A DNA stretch of 45,733 nucleotides from Facklamia sp050409585 (GTDB taxonomy: Bacteria; Bacillota; Bacilli; Lactobacillales; Aerococcaceae): NCBI RefSeq assembly GCF_050409585.1, contig NZ_JBNUPE010000015.1, positions 1-45,733 on the forward strand, in the 5' to 3' direction. This document shows positions 25,259-35,208 of the stretch, one piece after another. Made by a program: the position numbers and the translations under genes. Each line of letters opens with the position of its first letter. The stretch's first letter is position 1. The notes under the pieces are model-generated. The model did no database searches. It worked only from the letters and a program-made list of their open reading frames with translations, and was not told where the DNA came from.

Positions 25259-25768
25259 CTATTCGCTAAATCCAATGGTCTGCTCTTTCTTATATAGAGA
25301 GGCTTTTAGCCACCTTTTTAAACCTTCTACTAATTCGCATACAGCTGATTGCTTATCCATTAAAGTCACAATTAATGACTCGCCATAGCGTGGGATATCT
25401 AAAGTAGCGCCACACATATGTTTTAAAATTATATCTTTTTCTTTGTCTGATAAATCAGTGATTTCTAATGCATTCTTTAAAGCGATACGTGGATGCTCAT
25501 AATTATGGCCTTTTCCGCCTACGCAATCCTTTGAGCAAGAATCGTAGAAAAACAAATCGTGCAGAAGGGCTGCTCTGGCTGTAGCGATCGCATCGAGCTT
25601 AAAACGTTTAGCCCAAAGGTATGAACGATAAGACACTGAAATAGAATGTGCTAAACGATTGGTATATTTATGATGGACAAATTTTTCTAGAGATTGAACT
25701 TTTTCATTCTCCAGCAAATCTTTAACAATTGCCACATATTCTTGGTTATCTTGCCAAGCTATTGCCAT
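25259..25768 (-). CDS. HD-domain hydrolase
   Basis: A 169-residue HD-superfamily protein, predicted metal-dependent phosphohydrolase. The metal ligands are visible as His41 (LAHSISVS), the His70-Asp71 pair (ALLHDLFFYD) and a His-rich segment NYEHPRIA. A cysteine pair (CSKDC, residues 78-82) follows the HD motif. The substrate is unknown. It is a single gene between the TrmH-type methyltransferase and the pheST leader, and reads toward pheST. Its own promoter is not clear, though TATACT stands about 35 bases before the start. Confidence 0.75.
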   Translation of the reverse strand: MAIAWQDNQEYVAIVKDLLENEKVQSLEKFVHHKYTNRLAHSISVSYRSYLWAKRFKLDAIATARAALLHDLFFYDSCSKDCVGGKGHNYEHPRIALKNALEITDLSDKEKDIILKHMCGATLDIPRYGESLIVTLMDKQSAVCELVEGLKRWLKASLYKKEQTIGFSE

Positions 25769-25867
25769 TTATCCACGTCCCTTCTTTAATCTAACTCTAG
25801 TATACTCCTCAAATATGAAATTTATGTAAATTCTATGTAAAAGTTTAATAAAGCTAATATTTATTAA

Positions 25868-26653
25868 CTAATTCGACCATTGTTTCCAGGCAAACATTAA
25901 AATACCTGCTGCTATAGATACATTAAGGGATTCTGCTTTTCCTGGCATAGGTATAAAGACTGATTTATCTGCTTTTTCCATCCAAAAAGGCCCAACACCT
26001 TGCCCTTCATTGCCCAAAACCAAGACACAGTGGTTAGCGATTAATTTACGATAATCTTCAGCTTCTTGATTGACGGCTGTACAATAAAGAGGAAGTTCAC
26101 TCGCTTGAATGGCTTTAAATATTTGAGCGTTTGAAGCTTCATAGATAGGCAAGTGCCATAAAGATCCTTGACTCGCTCTTATGACTTTATCATTGTAGAG
26201 GTCTACACAACCTTCAGCTAAGAATACACCATCAAAACCTGCTGCATCAGCGGTTCGAATCATGGTTCCTAAATTGCCCGGGTCTTGTACCCCGTCACAT
26301 AAAAGATAGTGGCTACCATTTATATTTTCTTTAGCTAAATTACTTTCTTTTTTCTTAATGACAGCCATCACTCCTTGGGTATGTTGAGTGAGTGCGACTG
26401 TCTTCATCACTTCTTCACTTAAAATCAATACTTCGATTTGAGCTTGTTTGATTTGTTCAATAGTCTGTATATGATTTTCATGATAACTTGGCGTCATTAA
26501 AACTACTTCAATGGCTGCTTGATAAGTGATGGCTTCTTCAATAAGATGTTCACCCTCGATTAAATAAGTTTCTGTCTTTTTGCGATTCTTAGCTAAATGC
26601 AATTTGCGGTAGTCTTTTATTCTTTGATTTTGCTTTGATTGAATAATTTCCAT
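25868..26653 (-). CDS. TrmH/SpoU-family RNA 2'-O-methyltransferase
   Basis: SAM-dependent RNA ribose methyltransferase with a SPOUT trefoil knot, 261 residues. An N-terminal substrate-binding domain begins with SKQNQRIKDYRKLHLAKNR. The three SPOUT motifs are visible as DPGNLGTMIRTADAAGFD, VLGNEGQGV and IPMPGKAESLNVSIAAGIL. The architecture matches the YsgA/RlmB-like branch, which usually acts on 23S rRNA. In several Bacilli such a gene lies near pheST, as here. Confidence 0.87.
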   Translation of the reverse strand: MEIIQSKQNQRIKDYRKLHLAKNRKKTETYLIEGEHLIEEAITYQAAIEVVLMTPSYHENHIQTIEQIKQAQIEVLILSEEVMKTVALTQHTQGVMAVIKKKESNLAKENINGSHYLLCDGVQDPGNLGTMIRTADAAGFDGVFLAEGCVDLYNDKVIRASQGSLWHLPIYEASNAQIFKAIQASELPLYCTAVNQEAEDYRKLIANHCVLVLGNEGQGVGPFWMEKADKSVFIPMPGKAESLNVSIAAGILMFAWKQWSN

Positions 26654-26700
26654 AATATTTCACCTTTTTTCTTCATGAATTGAAGGTTACTTGAATATAT

Positions 26701-26743
26701 AAAAAAAAGCAAACTTTCTAGCAAATTGGCTAGAAAGTTTGCT
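26701..26743 (-). terminator. Terminator of pepV
   Basis: AGCAAACTTTCTAGC pairs perfectly with GCTAGAAAGTTTGCT (15 bp, 6-base loop). In the leftward transcript TTTTTTTT follows. It lies 12 bases after the pepV stop. Confidence 0.9.
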
Positions 26744-26754
26744 TAAATGGTCAA

Positions 26755-28173
26755 TTAGCGTGTTAAGCGATAGATAGATTCTGCATAAATAGCAGTTGCT
26801 CTTAATAAGTCATCCATCGCAAGGAACTCATTGGCTTGATGCATAGTATCAATTGAATCTGGGAATAAGACACCAAATGAAACTCCACGCTCCATTAAGC
26901 GGCCATAAGTTCCTCCACCAATTGTTTTTTCATAAACTTCATTGCCAGTTTGTTTAGCATATACATCCAGTAAAGTTTTAACCATTGGATCTTCTGGTGA
27001 AAGATAATGAGGGTCTTTATTACCATTCATTTCCACTTTCACTGCTAAGTTAGCAACATTTTTGATAATAGCTGATTGAATTTGATCTTTGTCGGTTCCT
27101 TTAGGGTATCTAAAGTTAGCATCTACTAATCCACCTTCAGCATCATCAAAATTGATAATACCAATATTCATAGACAAGGCTCCCATAATATCATCGACTA
27201 TAGCGACACCGATTTTTTCACCTTCAAAATCAAGGTGTAACTTATCGCCTACTAGAGTTAAGAAGTCATTGGCTTCTTTTTTATCAAATGTATACTTACT
27301 TAAGAAAGCAGCTAAGTAAGTTCCCGCATTATGGCCTTTTTCTGGAGTAGATCCGTGAGCCGCCTTACCTGTTAGTTCAAAACGTAATTGACCAGACGCT
27401 TGGGAAACTTTACCTGATACAGGTTGATCTTCTAAAAAGGCTTGGAAATCAGCTTTTATTTGGTCTGCTTGATCAGTTTTTACACTCGCATAAGCTTCTT
27501 GAGGAACCATATTTGCACGAAGACCTGCATGGAAATCAAGCAATTTATGATTAGCTTCCACTGTTTGCTTAGCATCAAATTTAAATTGAGCAGAAACATT
27601 TCCTTTTTCACCGTTGATAATCGGGAATTGCGCATCTGGTGAAAAACCATAGTCTGGCATTTTTTCGACTTTAGCATAATGATCCATACACATCCAGCCA
27701 GATTCTTCATCTGTTCCAACAATCAGATGAATCTTTTGATTAAACTCTGCGCCTAATTCACGTAATACTTTAATGGCAAAGTAAGCACCAATTGTTGGTC
27801 CTTTATCATCAGAAGAACCACGCGCATAAATGCGTCCATCTTTGATTACTGGCTCATAAGGGTCAGTGTCCCAACCAGTTCCTTCAGGAACAACATCCAG
27901 GTGACCTAAAATACCTAAGGTTTGATCGCCTTCTCCAATTTCAACACGGCCCACCAAAGGCCCAAATTGCTTCGTTTCAAAACCATCTTCTTGGGCCATT
28001 TTTAAGAATTCTTCTAAAGCTTTTTTAGGTCCAGGTCCAACAGGAGCCTCTGCTGTTGCTAAATCATCTTCACGAACTGAACGAATGCGAATCATCCGAA
28101 AAAGATCTTCTAATAAGTCTTCTTGACGTTTAGTGACTTCATCTAACCAATTAATATTGTCTAAATTTTCCAT
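26755..28173 (-). CDS. pepV: Dipeptidase PepV
   Basis: Zinc-dependent M20 dipeptidase that cleaves dipeptides in the cytoplasm, so it follows naturally on Opp-driven peptide uptake. It is 472 residues, the typical length. Metal and catalytic motifs are GHLDVVPEGTGW, the Asp in SSDDKGP, the Glu pair in GTDEESG, and the lid-domain His in AHGSTPEKGHNAG. It is the last of the pepV-rsuA-murJ block known from Bacillus (ytjP, ytzG, ytgP). An extended -10 promoter TGATATAAT (28253-28261, minus strand) lies about 80 bases upstream. Confidence 0.93.
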   Translation of the reverse strand: MENLDNINWLDEVTKRQEDLLEDLFRMIRIRSVREDDLATAEAPVGPGPKKALEEFLKMAQEDGFETKQFGPLVGRVEIGEGDQTLGILGHLDVVPEGTGWDTDPYEPVIKDGRIYARGSSDDKGPTIGAYFAIKVLRELGAEFNQKIHLIVGTDEESGWMCMDHYAKVEKMPDYGFSPDAQFPIINGEKGNVSAQFKFDAKQTVEANHKLLDFHAGLRANMVPQEAYASVKTDQADQIKADFQAFLEDQPVSGKVSQASGQLRFELTGKAAHGSTPEKGHNAGTYLAAFLSKYTFDKKEANDFLTLVGDKLHLDFEGEKIGVAIVDDIMGALSMNIGIINFDDAEGGLVDANFRYPKGTDKDQIQSAIIKNVANLAVKVEMNGNKDPHYLSPEDPMVKTLLDVYAKQTGNEVYEKTIGGGTYGRLMERGVSFGVLFPDSIDTMHQANEFLAMDDLLRATAIYAESIYRLTR

Positions 28174-28345
28174 CTTTCTACCTCCATAAAATATAGAATT
28201 TCAAAATCATTCTGACTTTAATAAACTATTGCCATCAAATGAATCCGTTCCCATTATATCATATAAATTTATCCAACCCTATATCTCTACTTTAAATTTA
28301 AGTCTTTTTTTAAATAAGACTTTTTCTCTGAGAATAGCCTTTTTA

Positions 28346-29071
28346 CTATTCATAACCCAATGGCTTTAGAGCTTCTATTTCAGCTTGAGTTAATTGACGA
28401 TAATCTCCAAGAGCTAAGTCATCTTCAAGCTGGAGAGGTCCCATTGATAAACGGTGAAGTTGAAGAACTTCCATCTGACAAGCTTGAAACATTCTTTTTA
28501 CTTGGTGAAATTTACCCTCACTAATGGAAACGCGAATTTTAGATAGACTCTTTTCAAAATCTACTTCATCAATCCATAATTGAGCGGGTTTACTTATAAA
28601 TTCTCCTAAATCCAAGCCTGCTTTAAACGCTGCTACCGTTTCTTTTGTAACATTTCCTTCAATTAAAGCTTGATAGGTTTTATAAACTTGTTTTTTTGGA
28701 GAAGTTAACTGATGAGCCATTTGACCATTATTGGTAATTAATAAGAGACCAGTGGTGTCAATATCTAGTCTCCCTACCGGAAAGAGATCAAAACGATAAT
28801 CATCCGGATGTAGACAATCGATAACCGTATCATGGTGTCCGTCTTCAGTGGCAGAGATAACGCCTTGCGGTTTATTCAAGAGCCAATAGATGAACTTGTG
28901 GTAAATAATTTGTTGTCCATCAACTTCTATCAAGTCCTTGTTTTCGTCTACTTGAAAGTTTGCTTTTATAATTTGTTCACCATTGACTCGAACACTTCCT
29001 GTTGAAATTAAAGACTTGACTTCTTTTCTAGAGCCGAAATTCATATGACTTAATAATTTATCTAATCTCAT
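28346..29071 (-). CDS. rsuA: 16S rRNA pseudouridine synthase RsuA-type
   Basis: Converts a uridine of 16S rRNA (U516 in E. coli) to pseudouridine. The 241-residue protein has an N-terminal S4 RNA-binding domain (residues 1-50, MRLDKLLSHMNFGSRKEVKS) and the catalytic motif GRLDIDTTGLL with Asp103. NKPQGVISA precedes it, as in the family. Its ATG overlaps the murJ stop (ATGA), so it is translationally coupled to murJ. The U516 target is taken from the family. Confidence 0.88.
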   Translation of the reverse strand: MRLDKLLSHMNFGSRKEVKSLISTGSVRVNGEQIIKANFQVDENKDLIEVDGQQIIYHKFIYWLLNKPQGVISATEDGHHDTVIDCLHPDDYRFDLFPVGRLDIDTTGLLLITNNGQMAHQLTSPKKQVYKTYQALIEGNVTKETVAAFKAGLDLGEFISKPAQLWIDEVDFEKSLSKIRVSISEGKFHQVKRMFQACQMEVLQLHRLSMGPLQLEDDLALGDYRQLTQAEIEALKPLGYE

Positions 29072-32000
29072 CGGTGGATACTCAATTTCTTTTGTAAATC
29101 CGCACGGTAATCACCGATAATAATCGGCAACATACCGAATAGGGCCATAGTGCCACTATAGATAAGAATGGCAATCAAAACGACTATAATGATTTGAACT
29201 AAAGTTAAGCCTCGTCCTACTGGATCCATCATCAGATTGATTAAACGATTCCAACCGTAAGTACCAATTGCCATAATGGTTGTCGCAATCACAATGCGCA
29301 CAATATCACCTACAAAATAACGATCACGAATTTTGATTACACGCCAAATCTTCATCCACATTAAAACAGCAGCCACAGCAAAGCCAAAGAAGGTCGCCAG
29401 TAAAGCACCGTGAGCTTGGAATAACGCTACCATTGGAAATTGTAGAACAAGCTTAATTGCTAAACCTACCAGTAAATAAGTGATTGCAAACCGACGATAA
29501 TCCATTGATTGAAGAATGGTTGCAAAAACAGTATATGCTCCTAATACAATAGCTGTAAATGATCCTGTCGTTAATAAACCCGGTCCTGCAGAAATACCTG
29601 CTGGATAGAAGAAAGGATAGACATTGTCAGCTATAATCGCCATTCCGATTGAGGCTGGCAGCATGATAAAGGTGAATAAAAGAACAATATTTTTGATTAA
29701 TTCACTGGTTTTATTAATATTTCCTTCAGCGTACTTACTTGAAACAGCTGGGATTGATGAAGCCGCAATAGCTACAGCAAATGAAACAATAATCATCACT
29801 AATTTATTAACATCTAAGCTCATCGCTCCAAATAATTCAGCAATTTCTGAATTTAATAACACACTGGTACGAACAAGGATTTGTTTAAAGGTATAGGTAT
29901 CAATATTTTGTGCAAAAATTATACCTGAGCCAAGCAAGATGAAAGGAATCGAATCACGTAGCATAATTTTTAGGCTATCCATGAAATCGATATCCATCTT
30001 ATTTAAGGATGTCTCTTTAATACTTTTCATTTTTCGATTATGAATAATATAAGCACCAACCAAGAAGAGCAAGGCAATTAAGGCTCCAACAAAGGCTGCA
30101 AAAGTTGAATGAGCAACCGCGTCTGTAATCGATCCCTCGTAAACCATCATAATCAGGTAAGTAGCACCTAAGATATAAAGAACTCGCATAATTTGTTCCA
30201 GAACCTCAGAAAGGGCTAGCGGTATCATTTGACTATAACCTTGGAAATATCCTTTAAATAGGCTTAAAGTAGGTAAAATCAAGAGAGCCGGTGCTAATGA
30301 ACGAACGACAATGATTGCCGCTTCTTGGTTATCTGTTGGTGAATTAGCTACTAATACAGGTGCGATTAAATAAAAGATTGCAGCAATTAAGATACCTGAG
30401 AAGGCCATAATTCCCAGTGAATATTTAAAAAGCTTGTCGACCACTTTAAATTCTTTCTTAGTGCTGTAAAAGGCTATCTGCTTAGCAACCGCCGCAGGAA
30501 AACCAGCTACTGCAATTGATAAGAAAAATACGTATGGATTATATCCAACAGCATAAAGAGAGTTTGCTTGAGAATATTCTGCCCCTAGCCAAGCTGCCCA
30601 TGGAATAATATATAAAGCCCCAATAATTCGGGATAGTATTTGTCCCATTGACAACCAAGCAGCACCAGCAACAAATTTAGATTTATCTTCAGAATGGCCT
30701 TGTTCACTCAGTTCTTGCTGAGCTTTTTCTGCTTCAAAAAGATTAGCATCTAAGGTGTCTTCAAGAAGGACATCCGTTAAAATTGGCGCTTCGTAATAAG
30801 AAGTTTTTTGCGAAATTTCTTCTGCAATGGACTCTTCTTCAGATAAATTATCCCTATCCTTGGGGTTTTCTTCTTCATTTATTGACTCTTGGTCATCATT
30901 ATTAATGATTGCAGCTTGTTCATTTTCATCAGACGATTCCTGTTCAAGAATCGCATCTAAAGGCGCTTGTTTTTCAGTTGGCGTCTCTTTTTCTCCTTCA
31001 ACTTCACTGTCTTTATCATCATGATTTTGAACCGTTTGTAGCATTTGACTAGTTGACTGCTTGGTTTTCTCTAACAGCTTTGTAGAATTAGCTGCAATTT
31101 TAGCCCAGGCATTGCGTGAATTGACTTTAACCTTATCTAATAAATTAGATCCTTTTTTAGGAGTTATTTGCTCTTGTTTATAATGATCTTCAGGCAAGAT
31201 GTCCCATGCTAAAGCTTCTATTTCTTCATCATTATACATTTGAGTTTGCGATGACTTTTGCGATTCTAAATCTTTTTCATCAGAAGAACTTTCATTGGTC
31301 TTGGAATTGAAATTGACTTTAGAAAAAGTAGGTTCGACAGAGGAAGAATTCTGCTCTTCTTGAGATTGACGATTGTTACTATCTTGAGTCTTTTCTTGCG
31401 ATAAAGATTGTGACTCAAACTCCTTATCTTCCCTCCCTTCGTCTATATTTTCAGCTGGTGAACTTTCTGCCGATTCCCCATCAGTCAATGCTTCCTCAAG
31501 AGAATTTGAACTACTCTTTAAACTTGAATTAGGAGTTTGAGAGAGACTTTCAGTTTCAGCTTGACTATTATCCTCAATATCTTCAGCTGGATGGCTATTA
31601 TTAATTACGTCCAATTCGTTAAGAGACTCTTGTTCTAGACTAACTGCTTCCTCACTCGCTAAAGAATTATCAATCAATGCTTCGTCTGAATCATAGGATT
31701 CAACTTCAAAAGTATTGGTGTTGAGAGACTCATGCACAACTTCTTCATCTTCTCGTTCTTCAGAAGTAAGGGGTTCAAATTCATCACGCGTTGAAAAAAC
31801 TATCTGGAAAACTCTTTGAAAGAATCCAGGTCTAACATTAGCAGCTCGCTTGTTTCGATGCTCTTTTCTTAGGCTTTCCTCAATCGATCGATACTGGAAG
31901 GGGTTCTCATTTTCATTTCCATGACCATCTTGTTTTTCAAAATCATGACGAGTAAAAAGATCTGGTTCTATTTCTAATTCCAGTGTTTCCTTAAGATGAT

Positions 32001-32430
32001 TAGCTGGATCTTTCATAATTTCAACTTTTTGAGTTGACTGTGAGAATTCCCTTTCTTTATCAGTATCCTCAATTGAACTTAGAGAACTAACTTCAATTTG
32101 ATTGTCTGCGATTTCTTCCTCGGCTTCAATTACTTCCTCTGAATTATCTTCAAATTGCTCAAGTAATTCTCCTGCTTGTTCTTCAGTAGGTTGATTGTTA
32201 ATGGCTGACTCTTTTTCATTTTCTGTCAATTGATGATCTACTAAATTTTCGATCGGTTGATTTGTATTAGGATCAGCTTTTATCTCTCGGTCAAAATAAT
32301 CTGAATCCATTGGCCGAGGATTAGGATGTCTCAGTTTTTCGAGATCTTCTTCTGTAAATTCTAGTGTATCAAAACGGTCGTAATCATTTTTAAATCCCTG
32401 ATTTTTATCATCAAATTGATTATCAGACAC
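29068..32430 (-). CDS. murJ: Lipid II flippase MurJ-type (YtgP) with very long acidic N-terminal extension
   Basis: The C-terminal 540 residues form a polysaccharide/lipid II exporter of the MVF/MATE type with about 14 membrane segments, starting near residue 588 (FVAGAAWLSMGQILSRIIGA). Neighbours rsuA and pepV are those of Bacillus ytgP/murJ, which supports a role in moving lipid II across the membrane. The first 580 residues have no membrane segment. They are highly acidic, rich in Ser, Glu, Asp, Gln and Asn, with a few basic clusters (KEHRNKRAANVR near residue 190), and look disordered and cytoplasmic. Family members are normally about 540 residues. The start is GTG with AAAGGGGTG upstream. 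The stop is TGA, overlapping rsuA. Confidence 0.85.
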   Translation of the reverse strand: MSDNQFDDKNQGFKNDYDRFDTLEFTEEDLEKLRHPNPRPMDSDYFDREIKADPNTNQPIENLVDHQLTENEKESAINNQPTEEQAGELLEQFEDNSEEVIEAEEEIADNQIEVSSLSSIEDTDKEREFSQSTQKVEIMKDPANHLKETLELEIEPDLFTRHDFEKQDGHGNENENPFQYRSIEESLRKEHRNKRAANVRPGFFQRVFQIVFSTRDEFEPLTSEEREDEEVVHESLNTNTFEVESYDSDEALIDNSLASEEAVSLEQESLNELDVINNSHPAEDIEDNSQAETESLSQTPNSSLKSSSNSLEEALTDGESAESSPAENIDEGREDKEFESQSLSQEKTQDSNNRQSQEEQNSSSVEPTFSKVNFNSKTNESSSDEKDLESQKSSQTQMYNDEEIEALAWDILPEDHYKQEQITPKKGSNLLDKVKVNSRNAWAKIAANSTKLLEKTKQSTSQMLQTVQNHDDKDSEVEGEKETPTEKQAPLDAILEQESSDENEQAAIINNDDQESINEEENPKDRDNLSEEESIAEEISQKTSYYEAPILTDVLLEDTLDANLFEAEKAQQELSEQGHSEDKSKFVAGAAWLSMGQILSRIIGALYIIPWAAWLGAEYSQANSLYAVGYNPYVFFLSIAVAGFPAAVAKQIAFYSTKKEFKVVDKLFKYSLGIMAFSGILIAAIFYLIAPVLVANSPTDNQEAAIIVVRSLAPALLILPTLSLFKGYFQGYSQMIPLALSEVLEQIMRVLYILGATYLIMMVYEGSITDAVAHSTFAAFVGALIALLFLVGAYIIHNRKMKSIKETSLNKMDIDFMDSLKIMLRDSIPFILLGSGIIFAQNIDTYTFKQILVRTSVLLNSEIAELFGAMSLDVNKLVMIIVSFAVAIAASSIPAVSSKYAEGNINKTSELIKNIVLLFTFIMLPASIGMAIIADNVYPFFYPAGISAGPGLLTTGSFTAIVLGAYTVFATILQSMDYRRFAITYLLVGLAIKLVLQFPMVALFQAHGALLATFFGFAVAAVLMWMKIWRVIKIRDRYFVGDIVRIVIATTIMAIGTYGWNRLINLMMDPVGRGLTLVQIIIVVLIAILIYSGTMALFGMLPIIIGDYRADLQKKLSIHR

Positions 32431-32508
32431 TTACTACACCCCTTTTATTGATATTTCGTCTCTAATATAACATGTATCTATATCAAGAACGATTTCTTAG
32501 CACTTTAA

Positions 32509-34929
32509 CTAGTTAGCCACTATGTTAACCAAACGGTTAGGAATAGCAATGATTTTACGAACTGTTTTACCATCCAACTCTTTTTTTATGCTTGCTTCTG
32601 CAAGAGCTAACTCTTCCATAGCCTCTTTTTCTAAATCCAAAGCTATATCGAGTTTTGCTTTAACTTTACCGTTAATTTGGATGACAATTTCAACAACTTC
32701 ATCTTTAATGAGTGACTCATCATATTCTGGCCAGCTTGCTTCTGATAATGATTCAGAGTGCCCTAATTTTTGCCACAACTCTTCCATTAAGTGCGGTGCA
32801 ATTGGAGCTAACAACTGAACAAAGCCTTTGGCATATTTCTTAGGCAATACATCGACGCTTCTAGCTTCATTTAAGAAAATCATTAGTTGAGAAATAGCTG
32901 TATTAAAATGTAACTGCTCAAAATCTTCTGTCACTTTTTTGACTGTTTGATGGTAAATCTTAGTCAATTGATCATCTTCAGACTCTTGAATAGCTGAACT
33001 TATTTGACCCGTCGTTTCCTCAATAAATAAACGCCATACGCGATCCAAGAAACGTCTTGAACCTTCCAAGCCATTTTCTGACCAAGCGATCGATGCGTCT
33101 AAGGGGCCCATGAACATTTCATATACTCTCAATGTATCTGCGCCATATTCATTAACTACATCGTCTGGATTAACCACATTTCCCTTCGATTTAGACATTT
33201 TTTCATTGTTTTCACCCAAAATCATTCCTTGATTGTAGAGTTTTTGGAAAGGTTCTTTAGTAGGAACGACCCCCAAATCATAAAGAAACTTATGCCAAAA
33301 ACGGGCATAAAGAAGATGTAAAACAGCATGTTCCGCTCCACCTATATAGAGATCGACATTTTGCCATTTGTTTAATGCCTTTTCAGAAGCAATCGCTTCA
33401 GTATTATTTGGATCCATGTAACGTAAAAAATACCAGGAAGAACCTGCCCATTGTGGCATAGTATTTGTTTCTCTTCGGCCCTTCATGCCTGTTTTGGGAT
33501 CTTCAACTTCCAGCCAATCTTTAACATTGGCTAATGGAGATTCGCCTGTTCCAGAAGGTTTAATGCGGTCTGTCTTAGGTAAAAGTAAAGGTAGTTCTTC
33601 TTCAGCAATCGCTGTGCTTGTACCATCTTCCCAATGTATAACTGGAATAGGCTCTCCCCAATATCTTTGTCTAGAGAAGACCCAGTCTCTTAAGCGGAAG
33701 TTAACTTTTCTTTGTCCTTTAGCATTAGCTTCTAACCACTCAATCATTTTTTGATTGGCTGCTTCTATGTTCAAACCATCTAAAAATTCAGAATTAATAT
33801 GCATTCCATCTTCTACATATGCCTCATTTTGAATTCCTTCTTCGGATTTAATCACTTCATATCTTGGTAAATCATATTTTTGTGAGAACTCATAGTCTCT
33901 TTGATCATGAGCTGGGACCGCCATGACCGCACCTGTTCCATAAGAAGCCAATACATAGTCTGCAATCCAAATAGGTATCTCTTTAGCTGTTACAGGATGG
34001 ATGGCGTATGAGCCAGTGAATACACCCGTTTTATCTTTAGCAAGTTCAGTACGGTCTAAATCCGTTTTAATCGAAGCAGCAGCAATATAGCTTTCTATTT
34101 CTGTCTTTTGTTCTGGACTCGTTAAGTCTTTAACGAGCTCGTGCTCTGGTGCTAAAACGATATAAGACAAACCAAACAAAGTGTCTGGACGGGTAGTATA
34201 AGTTGTAATGATTGAAGGACTATCTTTTACTTCAAAATCAATTAAAGCTCCCTCAGAGCGGCCTATCCAATTGCGTTGCATCTCTTTAACTGAATCCGGC
34301 CAATCCAAATCTTCTAAATCATCAAGTAAACGTTGGGCATAGGCTGTAATTTTTAATACCCATTGCTTCATTGGACGACGGACTACAGGGTAACCGCCAC
34401 GTTCTGACACACCATCTACAATTTCTTCGTTAGCTAATACTGTTCCTAAAGCTTCACACCAATTAACGGTAACATCCGCTTGATAAGCCAATCCTTTTTC
34501 ATAAAGTTTGATAAAAATCCATTGAGTCCATTTGTAATAGGATGGATCGGTAGTAGCAAATTCTCGCTCCCAGTCATAAGAGAAGCCTAGAGATTTGATT
34601 TGACGTTTAAAGTTGGCGATGTTTTTTGCTGTAAAATCTGCTGGATCGTTACCAGTATCTAAGGCATATTGTTCAGCTGGTAAACCAAAAGCATCCCACC
34701 CCATTGGATGAAGAACATCATAACCTTGTGCTCTTTTCATTCTGGCCATAATATCAGTAGCAGTGTAACCTTCTGGATGACCTACGTGTAGTCCTTGACC
34801 TGAAGGGTATGGAAACATGTCTAATACATAATATTTTTCTCGGTCTGCTCTATCCTTAGTTTTAAAAGTTTCATTTTTATCCCAATAATCTTGCCACTTT
34901 TTCTCAATTACTCGATGCTGATATGTCAT
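32509..34929 (-). CDS. leuS: Leucine-tRNA ligase
   Basis: Class Ia synthetase that charges tRNA-Leu, 806 residues, the usual bacterial size. The HIGH motif appears as HVGH in PYPSGQGLHVGHPEG, and the KMSKS loop is KMSKSKGNVV. The CP1 editing domain with its TTYTTRPDT threonine-rich loop lies between them. The start at 34929 was chosen because GGAGG stands eight bases upstream. An in-frame TTG at 34944 overlaps that ribosome site. Expression is governed by the T-box leader at 34961-35196. Confidence 0.96.
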   Translation of the reverse strand: MTYQHRVIEKKWQDYWDKNETFKTKDRADREKYYVLDMFPYPSGQGLHVGHPEGYTATDIMARMKRAQGYDVLHPMGWDAFGLPAEQYALDTGNDPADFTAKNIANFKRQIKSLGFSYDWEREFATTDPSYYKWTQWIFIKLYEKGLAYQADVTVNWCEALGTVLANEEIVDGVSERGGYPVVRRPMKQWVLKITAYAQRLLDDLEDLDWPDSVKEMQRNWIGRSEGALIDFEVKDSPSIITTYTTRPDTLFGLSYIVLAPEHELVKDLTSPEQKTEIESYIAAASIKTDLDRTELAKDKTGVFTGSYAIHPVTAKEIPIWIADYVLASYGTGAVMAVPAHDQRDYEFSQKYDLPRYEVIKSEEGIQNEAYVEDGMHINSEFLDGLNIEAANQKMIEWLEANAKGQRKVNFRLRDWVFSRQRYWGEPIPVIHWEDGTSTAIAEEELPLLLPKTDRIKPSGTGESPLANVKDWLEVEDPKTGMKGRRETNTMPQWAGSSWYFLRYMDPNNTEAIASEKALNKWQNVDLYIGGAEHAVLHLLYARFWHKFLYDLGVVPTKEPFQKLYNQGMILGENNEKMSKSKGNVVNPDDVVNEYGADTLRVYEMFMGPLDASIAWSENGLEGSRRFLDRVWRLFIEETTGQISSAIQESEDDQLTKIYHQTVKKVTEDFEQLHFNTAISQLMIFLNEARSVDVLPKKYAKGFVQLLAPIAPHLMEELWQKLGHSESLSEASWPEYDESLIKDEVVEIVIQINGKVKAKLDIALDLEKEAMEELALAEASIKKELDGKTVRKIIAIPNRLVNIVAN

Positions 34930-34960
34930 ATTCTTTTCCTCCAATTATCTAATCTTTTAT

Positions 34961-35196
34961 ACAAAAAAGCCCTATGAAATCATCTCAAAGACAACTTCAT
35001 AGGGCGCAATCGCGCGGTACCACCTATTATTTCATTAGCTGAGAGCTAATGCTCTATGCTTTAACGCAGCAAACGTCTCAAGTTAACACTTTACGCTTAG
35101 CTCGAGCATTAAAAGGAAGAGTTCAAAAGCTTTTCAACACTTACTTTCACCAAATGTAAGTTCTCTTTAGATGATCCACAATTTACTAGGTCCTAC
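34961..35196 (-). promoter_or_regulatory. T-box leader of leuS
   Basis: The leftward leader has AGGACC near 35186-35195, the T-box core AGGTGGTACCGCG (35012-35024), and a terminator with CCCTATGAA/TTCATAGGG followed by TTTTTT. Uncharged tRNA-Leu is the expected ligand because of the gene behind it. Confidence 0.9.
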
Positions 35197-35208
35197 ATTT
35201 TTAAATTT

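Noticed and set aside
29624..31024. Genes on the plus strand opposite murJ
   Set aside because: They lie inside the well-supported murJ frame, have no ribosome sites, and read as low-complexity antisense of its Ser/Glu-rich and membrane codons.
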